Assembly: GCF_006658505.1 (NCBI RefSeq)
Contig: NZ_VFUZ01000004.1
Location: 186,001-250,000 of the forward strand
DNA: 64,000 nucleotides
Direction of reading: 5' to 3'
Source of the DNA: Mesorhizobium sp. B2-4-15
GTDB lineage: Bacteria; Pseudomonadota; Alphaproteobacteria; Rhizobiales; Rhizobiaceae
This document shows, one piece after another, positions 37,505 through 45,761 of this stretch. Positions within the stretch are counted from its first letter, which is position 1; each line of letters opens with the position of its first letter. Under the pieces are notes generated by a model that was not told the origin of the DNA, did not search any database, and saw nothing but the letters and a program-made list of their open reading frames with translations. Position numbers and translations under genes: made by a program.

Positions 37505-38524
37505 ATGTCGCATCCATTCCTGGTGAAGGACATCGCCCAGCAGGCGGGCGTCAGCATCGCCACGGTCGACCGTGTCCTGCATGGACGCGGCGGCGTGCGT
37601 CAGCACACCGTCCGGCGCATCGAGCAGGCGATCCGCGAGCTAGAAACGCAACGCTCGCAACTCGGCTTGTCGGGCCGCAAATTCATTCTCGATCTTGTTA
37701 TGGAAGCTCCGGTGCGCTTCACCGAGGCTGTGCGCGCGGCGCTGGAAGCCGAGATGCCGGGGCTCCGCCCGGCCGTCTTCCGGGCACGCCACCACCTTGT
37801 AGAAGTGCGTGCGGTGGCGAACACCGTCTCCTTGCTCGACGCGATTGCCCGTCGCGGCACGAACGGTATTTTCCTCAAAGCGCCTGATGTTCCTGACGTA
37901 ACCGCCGTGGTGGACCGGGTAGTCCGGTCAGGAATACCCGTCGTGACGCTGGTCACCGATCTGCCGAACAGCCGACGGCTGGCCTATGTCGGCGTCGACA
38001 ACCGCGCCGCCGGCGAAACGGCTGCCTATCTGATCGGTGCATGGCTTGGCGGACGACGAGCCGATGTCCTCGTCACCTTGAGCAGCAACCGCTTCCGGGG
38101 CGAGGAGGAGCGCGAAATCGGCTTTCGCCGCGCCTTGCGCGAACACTTTCCCGACCTCGGGATCGTCGACGTCAGCGAAGGACACGGCATTGATCGGGCG
38201 ACGGGCGAACTGATCCGCACCGCACTGACAAACAATCCCAACATCGCAGCCGTATATTCCATCGGCGGCGGAAACGCCTCGATCGTGCAGGCATTCGCCG
38301 AACTGAAACGGCCCTGCCGGGTGTTCATCGGTCATGATCTCGACGCCGACAATCTCGAATTGCTGCGAAGCCGACGCATCTCGGCCGTGCTGTATCACGA
38401 TCTCCGGCAAGATATGCGCACGGCCTGCGTCCACATCATGCGGGCACAGGGCGCGCTGCCGAAATCGGTCGCGCCGGGCGCGTCCAATATCCAGATCATC
38501 ACGCCGTTCAACATGCCGATCTAA
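37505..38524 (+). CDS. LacI family regulator with sugar-binding-type sensor domain
   Basis: 339 residues. N-terminal LacI helix-turn-helix VKDIAQQAGVSIATVDRVLHGRGGVRQHTVRR and hinge, then a periplasmic-binding-protein fold (LVTDLPNSRRLAYVGVDNRA, AAVYSIGGGNASIVQAFAE, FIGHDLDADN, ISAVLYHDLRQDM). The AYVGVDN and H-D pattern is typical of PBP type 1 sensors. Divergent from phyH and convergent with the N-methylproline-demethylase-like gene. The ligand is unknown. Confidence 0.9.
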   Translation: MSHPFLVKDIAQQAGVSIATVDRVLHGRGGVRQHTVRRIEQAIRELETQRSQLGLSGRKFILDLVMEAPVRFTEAVRAALEAEMPGLRPAVFRARHHLVEVRAVANTVSLLDAIARRGTNGIFLKAPDVPDVTAVVDRVVRSGIPVVTLVTDLPNSRRLAYVGVDNRAAGETAAYLIGAWLGGRRADVLVTLSSNRFRGEEEREIGFRRALREHFPDLGIVDVSEGHGIDRATGELIRTALTNNPNIAAVYSIGGGNASIVQAFAELKRPCRVFIGHDLDADNLELLRSRRISAVLYHDLRQDMRTACVHIMRAQGALPKSVAPGASNIQIITPFNMPI

Positions 38525-38525
38525 G

Positions 38526-38630
38526 CGCGTCGCGTCGAAATGGATTCATGTGACGCGCTTTGGATTCCTTGTTTTTATGCATGTCGTTCTCCAAAACCGA
38601 GGTCACTTTGGGCGGCATGCATTAGGCGGG
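38526..38630. repeat. Intergenic repeat (family E)
   Basis: GCGCGTCGCGTCG..., CATGTGACGCGC, then TCCTTGTTTTTATGCATGTC, CCAAAACCG, and GGCGGCATGCATTAG. This layout is a common Mesorhizobium intergenic repeat; ATGCATGTCG pairs with GGCATGCAT. It fills the gap between two convergent genes. Its core is shared by the partial copy at 50048. Confidence 0.7.
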
Positions 38631-38637
38631 CCGCGGA

Positions 38638-40683
38638 TCAGATCCGCAGGCCGAACCGGATCCCGTCATAAATTGCAGCGTGGATGTTGCGCGAGGCGAC
38701 GGCGTCGCCGATACGGAACAGCACAAAAGAACCTTGCGGATTGCGCTCAGGAAAGATGTCGCCGCCCTTGACCAGGCGCTCATAGTCGACCGCGCCGCCG
38801 TTCTTCGCTAGCGGTTTCAATGAGAGATAAAGATCGTCGAGCGGCGCCGTGCCGTGCTCGACCACCACCTGGTCGACCCTGCGTTCCCCGCGCCAGCCAT
38901 CGGCAAAATCCGAAGCGAGTTCCGCGACCAGTTGATTGCCCTCGCGCCGCACTGAACGCAGGCGCGTGTTGATGGTGACTGTGACACCCCTTTCCTGGAA
39001 GGCGCGCATATACGGCACATGGTTCATGCCGCCCATTTCCGGCGCGAAGAAGCGTTCCGGCGAAACAAGTTCCAGCCTTGAGCCGCTGTTGGCGATCAGT
39101 TCGGCCGCGCCCATGCCCTGATGGCCGCCATTGTCGTCATAGAGCAGCACATTTTCGGCCGGCTTGACGCTGCCGGCCATGATGTCCCAGCTCGACGTAA
39201 CGAGATTGTCGCCCGCCGTCAGCGGCGGGTTCTGGGGCAGGCCGCCGGTGGCGATAACGACTACATCTGGCGCCAGCGCCAGAACGTCGTCCTTCTCCGC
39301 CCAGGTATCGTAGCGGATTTCGACGCCGAGCCGGTCGAGTTCAGCCAGCCGCCAGTCGATGATGCCGATCAGCTCCTTGCGGCGCGGATTCTGCGTCGCC
39401 AGCCGCACCTGGCCGCCCGCTTGTGACGACGCCTCCAGGACCGTGACTTGATGGCCGCGCTCGGCCGCGACGCGCGCCGCCTCCAGCCCGCCGGCACCGG
39501 CGCCGACGACAACGACTTTCTTGCTCGGCCCGCCCGTCTTGACGATGATGTGGGGGACATCGGCCTCGCGGCCGGTCGCTGCATTGTGGACGCACAGCGC
39601 CTCGCCGCCCTCATAGATCCGGTCGAGACAATAGGTGGCGCCCACACATGGGCGGATCTCATGTTCGCGGCCTTCCATCACCTTCCTGATGATGTGCGGA
39701 TCGGCGATATGTGCTCGGGTCATGCCGACCATGTCGAGCTTGCCGGTGGCAATCGCGTGGCGCGCCGTGGCGACATCGGAAATGCGCGCCGCGTGGAAGG
39801 TCGGGAACTTTGTCGCCGCCCTCACCTCACCGGCGAAATCGAGATGCGGCGAAGACCGCATGCCGGTCACCGGGATGACCTTCGTCAAGGCGGCATCGGT
39901 CTCGATCGAGCCGCGGATGATGTTGAGGAAATCGACCTTGCCCGAACCGGCCAGCCGCCTGGCGATCTCGATACCCTCCTCCTTGGACAGGCCTTTCTCG
40001 AAATCCTCGTCGGCGACCATGCGGATGCCGACGACGAATTTGTCGCCCACCGCCGCCCGTACCGCGTCCAGCACCATGTCGGTGAAGCGCAGCCGGTTGT
40101 CGAGCGAGCCGCCGAACTCATCGTCGCGATGGTTGGTGGCCGGCGACCAGAAACCATCCATAAGATGGCCATAGGACTCGAACTCTATGCCGTCGAGGCC
40201 CGCGGCCTGGCAGCGCTGGGCGGCGGACGCATAGTCGGCGACGATGCGCTCGATGTCCCAGTCCTCGATGGTCTTGGGGAAGGCACGGTGTGCGGGCTCG
40301 CGCACCGGCGAGGCCGAGAGCACCGGCAGCCAGTCGGCCTTGTTCCAGCCGGTGCGGCGGCCGAGATGGGTGATCTGGATCATCACCTTGCAATCATGTT
40401 CGTGGCAGGCATCCGCGAGTTCGCTGAGCCACGGCACGATCCGGTCGTCATAGACATGCAGATTGCCGAAGGCGGCAGGGCTGTCGCGCGAGACGATGGC
40501 CGAGCCGGCGGTCATGGTCAGCGCCATGCCGCCCTTAGCCTTTTCGGCATGATAGAGCCGGTAGCGTTCTTTCGGCATGCCGTCCTCGGAATAGGCCGGC
40601 TCGTGGCTGGTCGACATCACCCGGTTCTTCAGCGTCAGATGTTTGAGCTGGTAGGGTTGGAGAAGCGGATCGTTGCTGGTCAT
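38638..40683 (-). CDS. N-methylproline demethylase-like NADH:flavin oxidoreductase
   Basis: 681 residues: N-terminal old-yellow-enzyme barrel (LLQPYQLKHLTLKNRVMSTS, HLGRRTGWNKADWLP, SYGHLMDGFWSPATNHRDDEFGGS), iron-sulfur segment near 345-365, then FAD/NAD domain (VVVVGAGAGGLEAARVAAERGH). It belongs to the trimethylamine dehydrogenase / dienoyl-CoA reductase group and looks most like the N-methylproline demethylases of stachydrine catabolism, which give proline and formaldehyde. The segment CVGATYC...LC has Ala where trimethylamine dehydrogenase has its second cluster Cys. Convergent with lacI. Confidence 0.85.
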   Translation of the reverse strand: MTSNDPLLQPYQLKHLTLKNRVMSTSHEPAYSEDGMPKERYRLYHAEKAKGGMALTMTAGSAIVSRDSPAAFGNLHVYDDRIVPWLSELADACHEHDCKVMIQITHLGRRTGWNKADWLPVLSASPVREPAHRAFPKTIEDWDIERIVADYASAAQRCQAAGLDGIEFESYGHLMDGFWSPATNHRDDEFGGSLDNRLRFTDMVLDAVRAAVGDKFVVGIRMVADEDFEKGLSKEEGIEIARRLAGSGKVDFLNIIRGSIETDAALTKVIPVTGMRSSPHLDFAGEVRAATKFPTFHAARISDVATARHAIATGKLDMVGMTRAHIADPHIIRKVMEGREHEIRPCVGATYCLDRIYEGGEALCVHNAATGREADVPHIIVKTGGPSKKVVVVGAGAGGLEAARVAAERGHQVTVLEASSQAGGQVRLATQNPRRKELIGIIDWRLAELDRLGVEIRYDTWAEKDDVLALAPDVVVIATGGLPQNPPLTAGDNLVTSSWDIMAGSVKPAENVLLYDDNGGHQGMGAAELIANSGSRLELVSPERFFAPEMGGMNHVPYMRAFQERGVTVTINTRLRSVRREGNQLVAELASDFADGWRGERRVDQVVVEHGTAPLDDLYLSLKPLAKNGGAVDYERLVKGGDIFPERNPQGSFVLFRIGDAVASRNIHAAIYDGIRFGLRI

Positions 40684-40817
40684 CGTCTTCCTGCCGTTTC
40701 AAATTGTGCTAATGAGCGCCCAAATGCGCCGCAGCCAAATGGATGCGGGGCTTTTTCGACCTTTGTTTCGTGTTCGCCGCCGTGGAATTTCCAGCGGCCA
40801 ACACCAAGGAGCCACTC

Positions 40818-41279
40818 ATGATCGATACCAAAACCCTCACCCAGCTCGGGGCGCATGTCGAGACGCCACAGAGCCCCGAACAAGCGGTCCTGGAGACCGT
40901 GCCGTTTACGCGCGGTGACGGACCGCCCGCCATCGTGCGCTTTACCTGCCCGGAATTCACCTCGCTGTGCCCGGTCACCGGGCAGCCGGATTTCGCCCAT
41001 ATCGTCATCGACTACGCGCCCGACGCGGCGCTGGTGGAATCGAAGTCTCTGAAGCTGTTCATGACCTCGTTTCGCAACCATGGCGCCTTCCATGAAGACT
41101 GCACCGTCATGATCGGCCGGCGCATCGTGGCGGCGACCAAGCCGCTGTGGCTGCGCATCGGCGGCTACTGGTTCCCGCGCGGCGGCATCCCGATCGACGT
41201 CTTCTGGCAAACCGGCGCTCCGCCGGAAGGCGCCTGGCTGCCGGAGACCGGCGTGGCCCCCTATCGCGGGCGCGGCTAG
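40818..41279 (+). CDS. queF: NADPH-dependent 7-cyano-7-deazaguanine reductase
   Basis: Reduces preQ0 to preQ1 in queuosine biosynthesis. 153 residues from ATG 40818, behind AAGGAG, the length of the short unimodular QueF type. Catalytic Cys and Asp in [18 protein letters not shown], the QueF motif [15 protein letters not shown], and HEDC. No other queuosine gene is in the window and no clear preQ1 riboswitch was found in the 134-base leader. Confidence 0.96.
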   Translation: MIDTKTLTQLGAHVETPQSPEQAVLETVPFTRGDGPPAIVRFTCPEFTSLCPVTGQPDFAHIVIDYAPDAALVESKSLKLFMTSFRNHGAFHEDCTVMIGRRIVAATKPLWLRIGGYWFPRGGIPIDVFWQTGAPPEGAWLPETGVAPYRGRG

Positions 41280-41287
41280 TTCGACCG

Positions 41288-41884
41288 TCATTCGCATTGA
41301 TATTGGCTGAGCGCCCATTCGCCGGTCACCGACAAAAGGTCCGATATCTTCCATTCGCCGCCGACCTTCTTGAACTTCCATTCGAGGCGGTGCGGGTTGC
41401 CGGCCACGACGAAGGCGACGATGACCTTGGCCTGATCGCCATTGATCGCCTCGAGTGTCTTCAGGCTCTTGTCGATCTCGTCCTTGTCGTAATCGGCATT
41501 GTCGAGCGCCATGTTGGGGTCGAGGCACTCGCCCTGCCCGGATTTGCGCAACCCATCGCTCTTGTCGAGCACCGTTTTCGCCGGATCCACGAAGTGGCTG
41601 CGCTGCGACGGATCGATCTCCAGGCCGACTTGATCGTAGAACGGCCTCACCACCGCCGTCGGCGATCCTGGCTGGATGGGAGCCGGAGGCCCGCCGGCAG
41701 TTGGTGGCGTTGCAGGCTCCGCGGCTCCGCCGGGCGCATTCGCCGGCGGCGAACCGCTGTCGCCCGGCACTGTCCCGGCCGGCGCGTTTGCCGGCGGCGC
41801 GCCGAGCAACCCCTGGGCAGCGGCGCCGTTCAAACCCGCCAACAGGCACATGGCCGACACCGCCAGGATCGAACGACGGGCCAT
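41288..41884 (-). CDS. Secreted protein with Pro/Ala-rich linker, paralogue of the next gene
   Basis: 198 residues. Sec signal peptide (SILAVSAMCLLAGLNGAAAQ), a Pro/Ala/Gly-rich linker at about 27-78, then a domain of about 120 residues ending with LEWKFKKVGGEWKISDLLSV and LSQYQCE. This domain matches the neighbouring protein in layout (VVRPFYDQVGLE..., CLDPNMALDNADYDKDEI, VGGEWKISDL) and resembles DUF3828-type periplasmic domains. Two conserved Cys may form a disulfide. Four bases after the upstream paralogue, so a tandem duplication in one operon. Function unknown. Confidence 0.75.
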   Translation of the reverse strand: MARRSILAVSAMCLLAGLNGAAAQGLLGAPPANAPAGTVPGDSGSPPANAPGGAAEPATPPTAGGPPAPIQPGSPTAVVRPFYDQVGLEIDPSQRSHFVDPAKTVLDKSDGLRKSGQGECLDPNMALDNADYDKDEIDKSLKTLEAINGDQAKVIVAFVVAGNPHRLEWKFKKVGGEWKISDLLSVTGEWALSQYQCE

Positions 41885-41888
41885 CGCA

Positions 41889-42365
41889 TCACTCCTGATC
41901 TTGGCCCGTCATGCATTCGAGTTGGCTCAGTGTCCAGTCGCTGGTCCTGGAAGCGATGTCCGATACCTTCCACTTGCCATCGACCTTCTTCAGCGACCAA
42001 TGCATTTCGCGCTGTGAATCGTCTCCTTCTGAAAAGAGGCTGAAATTCGCCACCACCTGCGCCGTGTCGCCATCCACCGTCTCGGACAGTTTCAGGGTCT
42101 TTGAGATGGTCTTCTGGTCGAAATCCTGCGCATCCAGACCTGGGTCGAAGTCGATGCAGGCGACCTGGTCCGAATTCTTCTTGGTCGCCTGGTCGTTGAG
42201 ATTGAACAGTTTCGTCACCGGCTCGGTGAAGTGATCCCGGTATTGTGCGTCGGCCTCGAACTTGACCTGCGGAACATAGAAGAACTTCACAGCGTCGGAC
42301 GCCGGACCAGCCCAAGCGGCGGCGGGTGCGGCAATCAACAGGATGGCAGCGAGCAGCAGTTTCAT
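41889..42365 (-). CDS. Secreted DUF3828-like protein
   Basis: 158 residues from ATG 42365. Signal peptide KLLLAAILLIAAPAAAWAGP, then DAVKFFYVPQVKFEADAQYR, ACIDFDPGLDAQDFD, and WSLKKVDGKWKVSDIAS...LSQLECM. Same domain as the following gene but without the Pro/Ala linker. Periplasmic. No enzyme motif is visible; the second gene of the pair begins four bases after this stop. Confidence 0.78.
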   Translation of the reverse strand: MKLLLAAILLIAAPAAAWAGPASDAVKFFYVPQVKFEADAQYRDHFTEPVTKLFNLNDQATKKNSDQVACIDFDPGLDAQDFDQKTISKTLKLSETVDGDTAQVVANFSLFSEGDDSQREMHWSLKKVDGKWKVSDIASRTSDWTLSQLECMTGQDQE

Positions 42366-42490
42366 GGATTTCCCCGAATGTTTGGCTGCGGACGGCAATC
42401 AAATACCACGCATCGTGCATACCGGCTTTTTTGCGGCTCATGAAGCCTTCGGGCGGCTCGTCTGCTTGCACGGACCACATCATTCGATCC

Positions 42491-43600
42491 TCAGTCTCCG
42501 AAAGTCGCGATCGGCTCGTTGAGTTGGGAGCGCTCAGGCTTGACACCGAGCCCTGGCATCTGCGGGACGCGTATATGCCCGTTCTCGATCACGATCGGGT
42601 TTGCGGGATCGGTATGTCCTTCGATGTACTCCTGCGCGATCCAGGCTCCCTCAAAACGTCTCGGCTCGACCGTAGCGGCAAGGTGCACGCATGCCGCAGC
42701 GATGATATCCCCGCCCCAGGCGTCGTCGCAGCTGTGCGGAAGCGATCGTATCGCACAGAGATCGCGAACCGTGACCATCTTGGTGAGACCACCAAGGCGC
42801 GTGACTTTCAGTCCGAAACCATCCGCGATGCCTGAACTAACCGCCCGCAGCACGGCATTCAAATCCTCGGTGTTCTCATCGAGATAGATCGGATGGGTAA
42901 CGCGTCCTTTGAGACCAGCGACTTCCTCCATGGTGTTGCAGGGCTGTTCGAACACGAATGGAATTGCCTGGCAAAGCCGATCGATGTGCAGCGCCGCGGC
43001 AGCGGTCAGCCCGCGATTGGCGTCGACGGCGATCCGGGCCTTGAAGCCGACCGCCTCCCATACTTTGTGCACCGTGGCGACGTCCTGTTCGAGATCCCGC
43101 CCGCCGATCTTGATCTGAAGCCGTGGGTAGCCGGCCTTGACCTTGTCGAGGGCAATACGCGCGGTCTCGTCGGGAGCACCGACGATCGTCGAATAATAAG
43201 ACGGCACGCGATCGGTGAGCGCACCGCCAAGAAGTGTTGAAACCGGAACGCCCAACCGTTGGCCGGCGAGGTCGAGGAGAGCTATATCCAGGGCCGCCTT
43301 CGCATAGTTGTGACCGTTCAGCCGCTCGTCCATTCTTTTGGCGAGGCGGCGCATGGACGAAGTGTCCTCGCCGACGAGGCCAGGCGCCATTTCGGCAATT
43401 GCCGCCCTCGCGCCAAGCGCATGCTGAGGCTGATAAACAGGACCGATCGGGCAAGTCTCCCCCCAGCCCGACAGTCCGTCCTCGGTGGTCACTTCAACCA
43501 GCGTGCCGTCCAAGTTCCGCACGGTATCGCTGGCCATCCGGTAGGCACCACCTTTGACGGGCAGAAGCACCTGATAGACTTTGATTGACTGGATACGCAT
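42491..43600 (-). CDS. hpbD: Enolase-superfamily epimerase, HpbD-like (hydroxyproline/proline betaine 2-epimerase)
   Basis: 369 residues of the mandelate racemase/muconate lactonizing family. Metal ligands Asp (VDANRG, about 194), Glu (FEQPCN, about 217) and Asp (LDENTED, about 240); catalytic lysines in LQIKIGG (about 164) and GLKVTR (about 262). The stretches GWGETCPIGP, GHNYAKAALDIALLDL, PRLQIKIGGR and SCDDAWGGDIIAAACVH closely match what I recall of HpbD, which epimerises 4-hydroxyproline betaine and proline betaine at C2. Last gene of a leftward cluster with demethylase, binding protein and MttB-type genes, fitting betaine catabolism. Confidence 0.82.
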   Translation of the reverse strand: MRIQSIKVYQVLLPVKGGAYRMASDTVRNLDGTLVEVTTEDGLSGWGETCPIGPVYQPQHALGARAAIAEMAPGLVGEDTSSMRRLAKRMDERLNGHNYAKAALDIALLDLAGQRLGVPVSTLLGGALTDRVPSYYSTIVGAPDETARIALDKVKAGYPRLQIKIGGRDLEQDVATVHKVWEAVGFKARIAVDANRGLTAAAALHIDRLCQAIPFVFEQPCNTMEEVAGLKGRVTHPIYLDENTEDLNAVLRAVSSGIADGFGLKVTRLGGLTKMVTVRDLCAIRSLPHSCDDAWGGDIIAAACVHLAATVEPRRFEGAWIAQEYIEGHTDPANPIVIENGHIRVPQMPGLGVKPERSQLNEPIATFGD

Positions 43601-43651
43601 TCAGACGTTAGCCCCGTTCATGCTTGCCTGGTCTGGCGCCTTTCGCGACCG

Positions 43652-45634
43652 TCAAAGACCAAGCGCCACCTTGCGCCCGTCATGAATGGCAAATGCGGCC
43701 TGTCTGGAGGCGGTGCAATCGCCGATAGAGGTGTGCGCAATTCCGCGCTTTTCGAGCTCGATGGACAGGCCGTCCTGCGCCATGCTGGTGGCGGCGAAGA
43801 CCAATGCGTCGGCCTCGACCTCTTGCTCGGTCCCGTCGAGCAGCGAAGCGACCCTCGCCACCCCGCCGTCCCAGTGCATGATGGCGCTCTCGGTCACAAA
43901 CTTGACCTTCAGCCCGGCGAGTGCCCGACGCAGTGGCGCATCCGCGGCCATTCGCTGGAGTTCCTTGCCGACCAAGGCGTCAGGAGTCACGATCGTCACA
44001 TTGTGCCCATCCTCGGCGAGTTTCCAGGCGGTGCCACACCCTTTCCAGTTGCCGCCATCGTCCAGGACAACCACATTTTTCCCTGGTCTTGCTTCTCTGG
44101 CCATCACTGCTTCGGCAGAGAGAACCGGGCCGCCACCTGGAATGCCGTCCCACTGCGGCAGTGCCCGCTGGAAAGCGCCGTCTGGAGGCATGGAGCCGGT
44201 CGCGACAATGACGTGATCCGCGCCTTCGCGCTCGACATCGTCGGCTTCGACATACTGACTGTACCGAACGTCCACCTGAAGCTGGCTGAGCTGACGCTGG
44301 TACCAGTCGATGAGGTCCAGGATCTGCGCCCGGCGCGGCTGCAGGCCGGCAAGTCGGAATTGGCCCCCGAGGCGATCCGATGCCTCGGCCAGCGTGACAC
44401 GGTGACCGCGCTCGGCTGCCACACGCGCCGCTTCGAGGCCGGCTGGGCCGCCGCCAACGACAAACACGTGTTTCGGCCGAACGGCTGCGGTGAAGCGGTC
44501 GCCGCCCCACTCCCACTCTCGCCCCGCCGACGGATTGATCACGCAGCTGATCCAATAGTCGCGGCTGCGTCGACCCCAGCACATCTGGTTGCAGGACAGG
44601 CACCCGCGGATGTCCTCGTGCCGTCCGGCGGCCGCCTTTGCGGCAAGATGCGGATCGGCGATCTGCCCGCGCACAATGGAGACAAGGTCAGCGCGGCCTT
44701 CACTCAGCACGCTCTCGGCGTTCTCAGGAGTACGGATGTGGCTCTCGGCGGTGATCAACGCGTGGCTCACCGTCGATTTGAGCACCGCCGCAAGGTCAGC
44801 GCCGAGCTTTTCCGGATAGAGGAAGGTCGGCATGATCTTGTAGAAATCGAAGTAGGAACCGGTCCCGCAGGTGACGTAATCCATCAACGCGTCGCGGTCG
44901 TGCAGGTCGATGATCTCGGCCAGTGCTTCGCGCCTCAGCGCCACTTCGACTTCCGGCTCGTCGTTGATTGCGAGACCTATGATGAAGTCGTCGCCGCATT
45001 CCTTGCGAATGCGCGTCATCACTTCGCGGCTCATCCGGGTCCGGTTTTGAAGGCTGCCGCCCCATCGGTCGTCCCTGCGGTTCGACCAGGGGGTCCAGAA
45101 CTGGTCCAGCATCGAATGGTACGCGGCCCAGACCTCGACGCCGTCGAACCCGGCGTCGCGGCAGCGGCGCGCAGCCTGTACGAAACCGTCGATCGTTTCT
45201 TCAATCTGGTGCTCGGACATCCGATGCGAACCGTCGGAGTCGTGATAACTCGGTAAGCCTGAAGGTGACCAGCCCGCATGGAACGAGTTATCCGCGTCCG
45301 CGTGTTGACCGACGTGGTAAAGCTGCTGGATAGCGATGGCGCCATTGCCGCGGATCGCCTCTGTCACCTTCCGAAAATGCGGAACGACGCTGTCGTCGGA
45401 GGGGCGAAAATTGCCGCGCGTCAGCACCGCGGCCTGATGTACAGGCATCGGCTCGACCACGATCATACCGGCTCCGCCGATCGCGCGTTCGGCGTAGTAG
45501 CCGACATGGCGTTCGGTCGGCAGCCCCTCTTCGGCCATATTGGCGGTATGCGCTCCAAACACGATCCGGTTGCGCAGCGTTTTGCCACGCAATTTTGCCG
45601 GCTCGAAAAGACGCTTGAAGACCCGCTCAGACAT
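43652..45634 (-). CDS. Iron-sulfur flavoprotein oxidoreductase (OYE + FAD/NAD domains)
   Basis: 660 residues from ATG 45634 behind GGAGAG. N-terminal old-yellow-enzyme barrel (LFEPAKLRGKTLRNRIVFGA, QLYHVGQHAD, AAYHSMLDQFWTPWSNRRDDRWGGS), complete 4Fe-4S motif GCLSCNQMC...ISC near 345-365, then nucleotide-binding VFVVGGGPAGLEAARVAAERGH. Architecture as in trimethylamine/dimethylamine dehydrogenase, dienoyl-CoA reductase and N-methylproline demethylase. Its place between hpbD and the binding protein gene suggests oxidative N-demethylation of a betaine-derived N-methyl amino acid. Distinct from the homologue at 38638. Confidence 0.85.
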   Translation of the reverse strand: MSERVFKRLFEPAKLRGKTLRNRIVFGAHTANMAEEGLPTERHVGYYAERAIGGAGMIVVEPMPVHQAAVLTRGNFRPSDDSVVPHFRKVTEAIRGNGAIAIQQLYHVGQHADADNSFHAGWSPSGLPSYHDSDGSHRMSEHQIEETIDGFVQAARRCRDAGFDGVEVWAAYHSMLDQFWTPWSNRRDDRWGGSLQNRTRMSREVMTRIRKECGDDFIIGLAINDEPEVEVALRREALAEIIDLHDRDALMDYVTCGTGSYFDFYKIMPTFLYPEKLGADLAAVLKSTVSHALITAESHIRTPENAESVLSEGRADLVSIVRGQIADPHLAAKAAAGRHEDIRGCLSCNQMCWGRRSRDYWISCVINPSAGREWEWGGDRFTAAVRPKHVFVVGGGPAGLEAARVAAERGHRVTLAEASDRLGGQFRLAGLQPRRAQILDLIDWYQRQLSQLQVDVRYSQYVEADDVEREGADHVIVATGSMPPDGAFQRALPQWDGIPGGGPVLSAEAVMAREARPGKNVVVLDDGGNWKGCGTAWKLAEDGHNVTIVTPDALVGKELQRMAADAPLRRALAGLKVKFVTESAIMHWDGGVARVASLLDGTEQEVEADALVFAATSMAQDGLSIELEKRGIAHTSIGDCTASRQAAFAIHDGRKVALGL

Positions 45635-45761
45635 GCGCTCACTCTCCTGCGACGCGCGACCGCACACTGGCCTGGTGCCGACGGCTCGCGCACGATGCTC
45701 CAGACGGGAAACGCCGGCACCTTGGAGGGTGCCGGCACAGCCTGTGGCCAAGCCTCGGGAA

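Noticed and set aside
40684..40817. Possible preQ1 riboswitch before queF
   Set aside because: The leader lacks a recognisable preQ1 aptamer; only a weak 5-base-pair hairpin before a short T run at about 40728-40755 is visible.
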